This document shows positions 15,046 to 21,475 of a stretch of 23,686 nt of DNA, one piece after another; position 1 is the stretch's first letter; each line of letters opens with the position of its first letter. The DNA lies in the NCBI GenBank assembly GCA_910587835.1, contig CAJUNQ010000053.1, forward strand, positions 1 through 23,686. Direction: 5' to 3'. The notes under the pieces were generated by a model. It did not search any database, was not told where the DNA came from, and saw only the letters and a list, made by a program, of their open reading frames with translations. A program made the translations under genes and the position numbers. The DNA is from an uncultured Oscillospiraceae bacterium. Lineage in GTDB: Bacteria > Bacillota > Clostridia > Oscillospirales > Acutalibacteraceae.

Positions 15046-17407
15046 TGCGTTGGACATTACCCCAACACCTCGAATCCTACGTACTTTAGGTGAAATACCA
15101 TTTCAAACATGGCAGTGTATCGCTGAATTGATCGATAATTCCATTGATGCTTTTCTTTCGAGCGTTGCTTTAGGAGATGCGGAAAGAAGAATAACAGTAA
15201 CTTGGTCTTCTGATTCGGTAGGAGCCATCTCAAGAACTGTAGAGATATCAGATAACGCCGCTGGTATGTCAATCGACCAGTTGCAGAATGCTGTCCGCGC
15301 GGGCTATACAAGCAATGATCCCATCGGCAACTTGGGACTTTTTGGCATGGGCTTTAATATTGCTACGGCCCGCCTCGGAGAGGAAACAACTATCCTATCT
15401 ACAAGAAGCGGCGATGCCGAGTGGGTTGGCGTTAAAATTGACTTTCAGAAGCTAATCGACACAAAGAAATTTGATGCGCCTATTATCCGAAAAGCTAAGA
15501 GTAATCCAGAAGAAAGTGGCACACAGATAACAATCGCTAAGTTAAAGGCTGGTATTCTCAGCGAATTATCAAACAAGGAATCCGAAATTCGCCAAAAGTT
15601 GGAGCTTATTTATACACCTCTTTTGAGCAACCAGGATATTACCATTTTGGTAAAAGGGAAGCAGCTACGTCCAAGGAACTATTGCGTGTGGTCTGAATCA
15701 CGATATGTGAGATACAACAATCAAAATGTCGCGGCTCGTATAAATATAGACCGCAGTTTTGGGTCGGCCCTCTTTGATATGAGCAGGAATTGCTATTTGA
15801 ATCCAGACGAGGCCGAGGAATACTACACAGCTATGCAAGAAGGCAAAAGCCTCCCAGCACATATTGTGGAGCGGGAGAAAAGGCTAACCGGTTGGTTGGG
15901 CATCCAACGATATGCCGATCCAAATGATTTTGGTATTGACTTTATTCGCAATGGGAGAAAGATTTTGATATCAGATAAGTCTTTCTTCCAGTATGAAAAT
16001 CCGCTTACCCTGCAAAAGGAATTACAATACCCAGTCGAACTCGGCACTTCTATTGGTGGAAGGATTGTCGGTGAATTAAATGTAGATTATTTGTTACCAA
16101 CTTACCAGAAGAACGACTTTGACAGATCTGACACATCCTGGGCTCAAACCGTTGAGGCAATATGTGGAGTTGGACCATTCTTGCCAAAATCTCGCAAGGC
16201 TATGGGATTTACAGAGGAAAATATTTCTCCGTTGTGCTTGCTCGTCAATGCGTACCGACGTGTTGATAAAGGTACAAAGTGCTTGTTCGCGCCCAATGAT
16301 CTCGCGAAAAGATATGCGGCGGAATTTCGGAAAGGTACCCGTGATTACCTTGATGACACGAAGTGGTGGAAAGCCGCCCAAGAAGAAGACCAGAAAAATG
16401 GAAGTGGTACCGCAACTACGGCGGTCAATACTGGAACATTACCATCAGATGATATAAGTGCTTATCTTGGCGGAGGAACCCCGAGTGGGAGTGTTGGTAT
16501 AACCGCTTCCGCGGGTACACCAACAATAGCGGTGGGGACATCGGCTGATGGGACAAGTCAGGCTATACCAGAAACATCTTCCATGGATGATTTGCTTCAG
16601 CGATCAGTTCCTGTACAGCAGTTAACAGGACGCCAATATCCTTTTGGCCGTACAGGGTCTTTGAATATTAGGGCCTATAAATTGACGCAGGGGGAAATTA
16701 AACAAAACGGAGAACGGAAACCGTGCCACTTTAATTCAGATGGCATTGACTGTGATTTTGTGTATGATCCTAATCATCCTTTGCTGGCGCAATATCCAAT
16801 TACCCCCAAGATGCTTCTGCTACAGTATATGGCTGAAAAACTCAAAGCGAGGGATTCTCTTTCTGATATTGTCTCTGTGTATGCCGCATTAGTTTCCGTA
16901 TCAATGGAAGATACCAGAATTGACAGGCAAGCTTTAGTGGATAGAGCGAACAGCGCATTTGAACTGCTCCGTGAAAAACTTAGCCAGGCTTTGCGCGACC
17001 GGGCTGAGGATGTTGTTCAGTGTATTCATGAATCTACTGGCGAGGTAGAAGAAACCATAGCAAATATTCTTAATGGAAACTCAAGCCTGCTGATACCGTT
17101 CCAGAACATGACCGCTGCCGGGTTTGACGCTATTGAGTTCGTGCCTCCAAAGACGCTCTATCGTTTGGTGGATCGGTTTCCTGATGAAGTCTTTGATGGA
17201 AAAGCTTTCTCTACTCCTTACTTAAATATCAGTCTTCGAGATGAAAACGCGACACAGCGCGCGAGAGAAGATTCCAAAGACAGGATACTCTCATTCATCA
17301 AGGATGCGTTAAGGTTTGTAACAGGATATGGCCAACGTGTCCAAAAGGATGAGCTTACAAGGGCTTCTCTTAGTGTCGATTTTCTTGTCAGGGAGCTTGA
17401 GCCATGA
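15035..17407 (+). CDS. GHKL (MutL/MORC-like) ATPase of the defence operon
   Basis: A 790-residue protein with an N-terminal GHKL-fold ATPase of the MutL/MORC kind. ATP site motifs are clear: motif I with Glu31 and Asn35 in AELIDNSIDA, motif II DNAAGM (73-78), motif III GLFGMGFN (101-108), and a later SGTQITI strand as motif IV. Such ATPases dimerise through the ATP-bound N-terminus and act as clamps on DNA. The part up to about residue 450 includes the linker fold usual after GHKL domains. Residues about 453-517 are a low-complexity Gly/Ser/Thr/Ala hinge. The C-terminal 270 residues are helical and unrecognised. The ATG at 15035 has GGAGAGG upstream. The gene overlaps both neighbours (11 and 4 bases), indicating coupled translation. 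GHKL ATPases beside C5 methyltransferases, helicases and Vsr nucleases are known from restriction-like operons. Its role here, sensing or clamping unmodified DNA, is inferred. Confidence 0.93.
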   Translation: MSVNALDITPTPRILRTLGEIPFQTWQCIAELIDNSIDAFLSSVALGDAERRITVTWSSDSVGAISRTVEISDNAAGMSIDQLQNAVRAGYTSNDPIGNLGLFGMGFNIATARLGEETTILSTRSGDAEWVGVKIDFQKLIDTKKFDAPIIRKAKSNPEESGTQITIAKLKAGILSELSNKESEIRQKLELIYTPLLSNQDITILVKGKQLRPRNYCVWSESRYVRYNNQNVAARINIDRSFGSALFDMSRNCYLNPDEAEEYYTAMQEGKSLPAHIVEREKRLTGWLGIQRYADPNDFGIDFIRNGRKILISDKSFFQYENPLTLQKELQYPVELGTSIGGRIVGELNVDYLLPTYQKNDFDRSDTSWAQTVEAICGVGPFLPKSRKAMGFTEENISPLCLLVNAYRRVDKGTKCLFAPNDLAKRYAAEFRKGTRDYLDDTKWWKAAQEEDQKNGSGTATTAVNTGTLPSDDISAYLGGGTPSGSVGITASAGTPTIAVGTSADGTSQAIPETSSMDDLLQRSVPVQQLTGRQYPFGRTGSLNIRAYKLTQGEIKQNGERKPCHFNSDGIDCDFVYDPNHPLLAQYPITPKMLLLQYMAEKLKARDSLSDIVSVYAALVSVSMEDTRIDRQALVDRANSAFELLREKLSQALRDRAEDVVQCIHESTGEVEETIANILNGNSSLLIPFQNMTAAGFDAIEFVPPKTLYRLVDRFPDEVFDGKAFSTPYLNISLRDENATQRAREDSKDRILSFIKDALRFVTGYGQRVQKDELTRASLSVDFLVRELEP

Positions 17408-19062
17408 GCTTTTATACGGACGATATATCAAACGGCTATAATTGGAAAGGTTTAGAACGGGCTATCGCTCGCATGATGGAACACTTGGGCTGGAAAAATA
17501 TAAACGTGATTGGAGGGGCTGGTGACAGGGGTGGTGATGTTCTTGCTACCCGCGCTGAGGGATCACTGGTTAAGTCGTGGGTAGTCCAATCGAAGGCTGT
17601 AACGGGAGATCGATATATTGGGCCACAGGCGTTGAAAGAAGCAATCAATGCCCTTTCATTCTATGACGCGAATATAGCTGCGGTAGCTACGAATGGTGAG
17701 TTTACAAAAACCGCTCGGCAACGGCAAGAACAGTTGTCGGCTAATGGGTACACACTAAAACTGTGGAATGGCGCTTTCTTAAAAAGCCTTGTTGAGCAAA
17801 TGCCAGAGAATCATGCTGGTTTTAGAGAACTTAGGCCGTATCAGGATGATATTGTTCATAAGGTAGTCGCGTCTTTTGATGAGGGAAATAAGCGAGCTTT
17901 CTATATTGTTGCTACAGGACTTGGAAAAACTGTAATCGCGGCTACAATCGCGCGACAGTTATGGACTCGTGGATGTCACCGTATACTCGTTTTGTGTCAC
18001 GCAACTGATTTGGCTTTGCAATTGGAACAAGGATTTTGGCCCCAGCTAACAAAAGATATACCGACATCGGTGTTTTTTGATGGACTGCCACCGCGAAACA
18101 CGGAAGGCATTTCATTTGGCCTTTATCAAAGCCTATATGGTTATCTACCGGGAATCGATCCTGACCAATTCGATGTGGTTATTGTTGATGAAGCGCACCA
18201 CGCTCTGGCGTATGGCTTTCGCACATGCCTTGAACACTTGAAACCGAGGTTTCTTATTGGTATGACCGCTACACCTTGGCGCGGGGACGGGCAGAGCTTA
18301 ACTACTATTTTTGGTAATCCGGTGGCAAAGGTATCTTTGGTTGATGGCATGGCAATGGGCTACCTGTCAAAGGTTGATTACAGAATTCTTTGTGACAATG
18401 TTGATTGGGATAATATGCAAGGTATGAGCGAGCAGAACCTGTCTATTAGAGACTTGAACAAAAGGCTGTTTCTTCCTCAGAGAGATGAGGCGGTCATTTC
18501 AGAACTGAAAGCAGCTATACATGAAGTCGGCAGGCCCAGAATCGCTATCTTCTCCCCTTCCATTGAGCATAGCAACCGTTTCGCTCAAATGCTTTCCGCA
18601 TCTGGCGTTCCTTGTGCCGCTTTATCAAAAGTGGATAAATCAGAGCGGCGGCGGCGGTTGCTCGCGTTCGCGTCAGGAGCTTACCAGGCGATATGCGCGG
18701 TTGATGTAATGAATGAGGGAATTGATATCCCGGATGTTAATATTTTGATTTTTCTTAGAGCCACACATTCCAGAAGAATATTTGTTCAGCAGTTGGGACG
18801 CGGTCTGAGATTATCAGAGGGAAAAGACAAAGTAATTGTATTAGACTTTGTTTCAGATATACGCCGAATGGCGGAAATGATAGATATGAATAATGAGGGC
18901 AAGGCAAAAGGCGCCGAACATGAAATTGTGTACCTGCAAGAAGGTTTTGTTTCTTTTTCTGACGCTCGTGTTGAAAGTTTCGTAAATATGTGGTTGGAGG
19001 ATGTTGCCGATCTCAGCGGCTCCGATGACGAAGTGAAGCTAAAGTTTCCGGAGGGCTTTTAA
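17404..19062 (+). CDS. Mrr-like nuclease fused to a superfamily 2 DEAH helicase
   Basis: A 552-residue two-part enzyme. Residues 1-135 look like an Mrr-type restriction endonuclease domain: Glu18, GGAGDRGGD ending in Asp45, then Gln62-Ser-Lys64, matching the D...(E/Q)xK active site. Residues 145-500 form a superfamily 2 helicase: Walker A ATGLGKT (170-176), DEAH (262-265), MTATPWR (287-293), motif V NEGIDIPDVN, and motif VI QQLGRGLR (462-469). The start overlaps the preceding stop by four bases (ATGA). The domain pair resembles the motor and cutting module of type I/III-like and related restriction enzymes, and the operon provides the methyltransferase separately. It is likely to track along DNA and cut it when the self mark is absent. 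The REase call rests on motif spacing and the typical Mrr-helicase pairing. Confidence 0.92.
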   Translation: MSFYTDDISNGYNWKGLERAIARMMEHLGWKNINVIGGAGDRGGDVLATRAEGSLVKSWVVQSKAVTGDRYIGPQALKEAINALSFYDANIAAVATNGEFTKTARQRQEQLSANGYTLKLWNGAFLKSLVEQMPENHAGFRELRPYQDDIVHKVVASFDEGNKRAFYIVATGLGKTVIAATIARQLWTRGCHRILVLCHATDLALQLEQGFWPQLTKDIPTSVFFDGLPPRNTEGISFGLYQSLYGYLPGIDPDQFDVVIVDEAHHALAYGFRTCLEHLKPRFLIGMTATPWRGDGQSLTTIFGNPVAKVSLVDGMAMGYLSKVDYRILCDNVDWDNMQGMSEQNLSIRDLNKRLFLPQRDEAVISELKAAIHEVGRPRIAIFSPSIEHSNRFAQMLSASGVPCAALSKVDKSERRRRLLAFASGAYQAICAVDVMNEGIDIPDVNILIFLRATHSRRIFVQQLGRGLRLSEGKDKVIVLDFVSDIRRMAEMIDMNNEGKAKGAEHEIVYLQEGFVSFSDARVESFVNMWLEDVADLSGSDDEVKLKFPEGF

Positions 19063-19063
19063 G

Positions 19064-19645
19064 ATGGCCAGTACTTTACCGAAAAATATTCAGCGAAAAA
19101 TAAAAAGAGCTGTATTCAAAAAAGCGGATGAATTTGGTTACAGGGAATGTGGCCGTATTGAGAGTGGTCGTTTTCTGGACCAGCTTGTAGATGATCCAGA
19201 AGTTGGTCATGTACTTGTTGAATACATGGCAAAGGAGAAGGTGCGAACCTACATAAAAGACGGTGTACTCAACGCTTACGCAAAGTCTTTAACCCAAAAA
19301 GCGCTTGCGTCATCAGCACCAGAGGAGACAATTTTTGATGCCTTTGGAGAGGTAGCGGCAATTATCCAAGAAGGAAAAGGAAAACAGAATGGCCTATATG
19401 TTTTGAGAGGCGAATCAGGCAGTATCTATGTCTTGAGCAGTGGAACGGTTTTGAAATGGGAAACCGCATTGCGTAAGGCTTTGGACATTATAGCAAATGA
19501 ACCGAATTTGACAATTAACAATAAGGCTCCGTTTATTTGTTTAAGACTATCCATGTCTGGACAATCGTTGACTGAGGCTGACAAAGTTCATATTATTACC
19601 GCATTGGGTGCCGTTGGCGTAAACGCCGTGTTCTGCGGATTGTAG
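19064..19645 (+). CDS. Uncharacterised 193-residue protein of the defence operon
   Basis: I do not recognise this protein. It starts one base after the helicase stop (ATG at 19064, with GGAGG nine bases upstream inside the helicase gene) and ends two bases before the Vsr-like gene, so it is a fixed part of the operon. The N-terminal 45 residues are basic and helical (KNIQRKIKRAVFKKADEFGYRE). The middle has a helical stretch and the C-terminal half alternates strands and helices, with KWETALRKALDIIANEP and a hydrophobic end rich in Gly/Val/Ala. No signal peptide, membrane segment, Cys cluster or obvious nuclease motif is seen. It might be a DNA-binding or adaptor subunit linking the helicase, the GHKL ATPase and the nuclease, but nothing in the sequence proves that. 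Confidence 0.85.
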   Translation: MASTLPKNIQRKIKRAVFKKADEFGYRECGRIESGRFLDQLVDDPEVGHVLVEYMAKEKVRTYIKDGVLNAYAKSLTQKALASSAPEETIFDAFGEVAAIIQEGKGKQNGLYVLRGESGSIYVLSSGTVLKWETALRKALDIIANEPNLTINNKAPFICLRLSMSGQSLTEADKVHIITALGAVGVNAVFCGL

Positions 19646-19647
19646 AT

Positions 19648-20088
19648 ATGAGTGGGAAAAAGCGAGACGTCAAAATAACGCACAAGATAATGTCTGCGAT
19701 TCCCTCAAAGGATACAAAACCAGAAATTGCGTTGCGAAAAGCTTTATGGCATGAAAAACTGCGTTATCGAGTAAACTATAAAAAGCTACCAGGTAAACCT
19801 GATATTGTATTTACCAAATACCGTATCGCTGTGTTCTGTGATGGCGATTTTTGGCATGGTCATAACTGGGCAATTCGGGGCTTAGATTCCTTAGAGGACG
19901 AATTAGCGGGATATTCTGAATTTTGGCAAACAAAGATTAGGAGAAGCATTGAACGTGATAATGAAGTCAATCAAATGCTTACTGCTCTTGGTTGGACAGT
20001 GATAAGAATATGGGAAAGCGACATTAACAAAGACATCAGTAAATGCGTAGAAACTATAAAACGTGCCATTAACTCAGCGCAGCAATGA
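19648..20088 (+). CDS. Vsr-like (very short patch repair) endonuclease
   Basis: A 146-residue nuclease of the Vsr fold. The family order is intact: MSAIPSKDTKPE with Glu26, LPGKPDIVF with the catalytic Asp52 (equivalent to Asp51 of the E. coli enzyme), VFCDGDFWHGH with His70, FWQTKIRRSIERD, and the closing GWTVIRIWE. In classical Vsr the nuclease nicks T:G mismatches left by deamination of 5-methylcytosine, which would fit the adjoining C5 methyltransferase. In GHKL-type restriction operons Vsr-like proteins may instead be the restriction nuclease. Asp67 stands where E. coli Vsr has a zinc-binding Cys, so the metal site differs. It is the last gene of the operon, with a 2-base gap to the previous one and only a weak ribosome site, pointing to translational coupling. 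Confidence 0.92.
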   Translation: MSGKKRDVKITHKIMSAIPSKDTKPEIALRKALWHEKLRYRVNYKKLPGKPDIVFTKYRIAVFCDGDFWHGHNWAIRGLDSLEDELAGYSEFWQTKIRRSIERDNEVNQMLTALGWTVIRIWESDINKDISKCVETIKRAINSAQQ

Positions 20089-20179
20089 CATATAATATCT
20101 GACCCTCTGTTATTCATTTCCCATCAGGTTTTCCGATTAGCGCTCGGTTTCTGAACGCGCAGCCAGCCCCGGCAAGGGG

Positions 20180-20284
20180 CTGTTCAAAGGGTCTGGGGTG
20201 CTACCCCAGCAAGCAAAAACGAATTTCCGGCGGCAACGCTGGAAGTCCGTTTTGAGCGTTTGTATATACAAACGCCCTGCTTGC
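20180..20284 (+). other. Structured inverted-repeat element, unit 1 (candidate part of oriT)
   Basis: A compact multi-hairpin unit. First comes a hairpin TGGGG-TGCTA-CCCCA (20194-20208). Then a closing stem GCAAGCA (20209-20215) with TGCTTGC (20278-20284) encloses two arms: AAAACG...CGTTTT (20216-20253, with further inner pairing) and the perfect palindrome GCGTTTGTATATACAAACGC (20256-20275). The unit opens with CTGTTCAAAGGGT. A second, inverted copy lies at 20395-20502 with compensating base changes. I recall similar sequence next to relaxase genes of Clostridial ICEs, but cannot confirm it here. Confidence 0.65.
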
Positions 20285-20325
20285 CCAGTAGCGCACATTG
20301 GGTCAGATGGCCTCTTACCAAAAGT

Positions 20326-20350
20326 GGTGATGACCATATTGGTCACCACC
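20326..20350. repeat. Inverted repeat between the two structured units
   Basis: GGTGATGACC (20326-20335), a 5-base ATATT spacer, and GGTCACCACC (20341-20350), pairing with one mismatch. It lies midway between the two inverted units. An inverted repeat close to the nick site is what a relaxase recognises in an oriT, so this is the best place to look for one. No relaxase gene is in the window. Confidence 0.6.
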
Positions 20351-20394
20351 AAAATCAACGGAAACATTCTGCCCGTTGGTGGCGGTTCACTTAC

Positions 20395-20502
20395 CTTGCA
20401 AGCAGTGTCTTTGTTCCCACAAAGACTCGAAACAGCGGTTCCCGGCGTTGCCGGAAATCGCTGTTTCTGCTTGTTGGGAAGCATCCCAAACCCTTTGAAC
20501 AG
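20395..20502 (-). other. Structured inverted-repeat element, unit 2
   Basis: Reading the minus strand, this is a diverged copy of the unit at 20180-20284. It has the same opening CTGTTCAAAGGGT, a hairpin with TTGGGA and TCCCAA arms (20474-20489), a closing stem CAAGCAG/CTGCTTG (20399-20405 with 20467-20473), an arm AAACAGCG/CGCTGTTT (20430-20437 with 20459-20466), and an arm GTCTTTGT/ACAAAGAC (20407-20414 with 20419-20426). The stem bases differ from unit 1 on both sides of each stem but still pair, so the fold rather than the sequence is being kept. Confidence 0.65.
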
Positions 20503-20546
20503 ACCGCTCCGCTGGTCTGGCTGCGCAGCATTCTGCCGCTTTCCGG

Positions 20547-21170
20547 CTACCGCCCGCTGTTGATTTTCCGCTCCCGGCTCCGCTCCGGGGACTGCGGTTT
20601 TTCCGAGGGAATGGGGGCGTCCCCATCAAAGGTTTCGTTGTCAGGCTGTCCCGCCTGTTTCCGAAAATCGTAGAAGTCGCCCAGGAACGCCGGGAACTTG
20701 CTTTTCCAGAGGGCGTATTCCTCATCGGTCAATTCCCCGGCATCGTGCAGGGCGCAGGCTTTCATAAATCCCAGAATGCGGTATTGGAGCAATGCGCCCG
20801 GATTTCTCGTAATGGCGTCTATGTCCGGCTTGAAATTATCCATCGCAATACTGTCACGGAATACAAAATGGATATGCCCATCAACTTCTGTCGGGTACAA
20901 TCCGTAGATTTCCTCCAACTTGTATAGCGCCTGCAACACTCCCTCCAAGTCTGTGACTTTCTCACCGGCGATGGCGGCATAGTTGACCCGGAGTTTTTCG
21001 GCAATCGCATGGAGCGTGAGAAAATCCGGCACCCGGTTCCCCAACTCATAGTTCCTGATGGCGGACTCGCTGACCTCGCACAGGCCGGCGAGTTCTTTTT
21101 GCGTCAGCCCCGCCTGCTGGCGGTAAAACCGGATGTGTTCCCCCAGCGTCGCGTCAATCGACAATCCCAT
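20547..21170 (-). CDS. XRE-family helix-turn-helix regulator of the ICE
   Basis: A 207-residue protein. Residues about 7-62 are a Cro/C1-type helix-turn-helix (LGEHIRFYRQQAGLTQKELAGLCEVSESAIRNYELG is the diagnostic part, here shown only as landmarks LTQKELA and SESAIRNYE). A middle region of about 100 residues of unknown fold follows, and the C-terminus is polar and disordered (PSEKPQSPERSRERK). The ATG at 21170 has AGGAGGG upstream. It is divergent from the RepA-like ATPase gene and faces a promoter region with perfect inverted half-sites, so it probably represses that promoter and its own. It resembles the small regulators near the mobilisation region of Tn1549-like elements. Its 3' end abuts the structured oriT-like region. 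Confidence 0.88.
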   Translation of the reverse strand: MGLSIDATLGEHIRFYRQQAGLTQKELAGLCEVSESAIRNYELGNRVPDFLTLHAIAEKLRVNYAAIAGEKVTDLEGVLQALYKLEEIYGLYPTEVDGHIHFVFRDSIAMDNFKPDIDAITRNPGALLQYRILGFMKACALHDAGELTDEEYALWKSKFPAFLGDFYDFRKQAGQPDNETFDGDAPIPSEKPQSPERSRERKINSGR

Positions 21171-21221
21171 GATGTGCCCTCCTGTCCTGATGTTAATTTG
21201 AGTATAGCCGTCCTGCTGCCT

Positions 21222-21230
21222 ATTATATCA
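21222..21230 (-). promoter_or_regulatory. Extended -10 promoter of the XRE gene
   Basis: Read on the minus strand: TGA followed by TATAAT (TG-N-TATAAT; 21222-21230), with no good -35 element. The half-site GTTCAAAAATGAA (21237-21249), like those at the divergent promoter, lies where the -35 would be, suggesting autoregulation by the XRE protein. Confidence 0.55.
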
Positions 21231-21268
21231 TGTCCCGTTCAAAAATGAAAGGAATTTTTGCTAATCCC

Positions 21269-21297
21269 TTGACAGCACATTTCTGAACGTCTATAAT
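21269..21297 (+). promoter_or_regulatory. Consensus promoter of the ATPase-tnpW genes
   Basis: TTGACA (21269-21274), a 17-base spacer and TATAAT (21292-21297): a perfect sigma-A promoter. The leader to the ATPase start is about 170 bases. Such a strong promoter normally needs tight repression, which fits the operator laid over it. Confidence 0.85.
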
Positions 21298-21319
21298 GAT
21301 AATACAGTTCAGAAATGAA
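21280..21319. promoter_or_regulatory. Operator: inverted half-sites flanking the -10 box
   Basis: Perfect 9-base arms TTTCTGAAC (21280-21288) and GTTCAGAAA (21307-21315), 18 bases apart, with the TATAAT between them. The right arm extends to GTTCAGAAATGAA (21307-21319), which recurs with one change as GTTCAAAAATGAA at 21237-21249. The XRE protein encoded divergently is the likely ligand. Confidence 0.7.
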
Positions 21320-21475
21320 TTCCACAAACTTCCGTATATAAAACAACCCGGCATACATGCCAAATCAGCGGCCCGCCCGGACAGGAAGGAGGTAGCCGGA
21401 CCACATCGCCGCTTCACCCACTGTCTCCGCCAACGTTATGGTGTTCGCTGGCGGATGCCGTGAAAGGAACTGTGA

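Noticed and set aside
14053..20088. Reading the defence operon as DISARM, BREX, Z1-type or a classical type I restriction system
   Set aside because: There is no DUF1998, PglZ, PglX, Z1 domain, HsdS or HsdM. The methyltransferase is a C5 enzyme and the ATPase is GHKL type.
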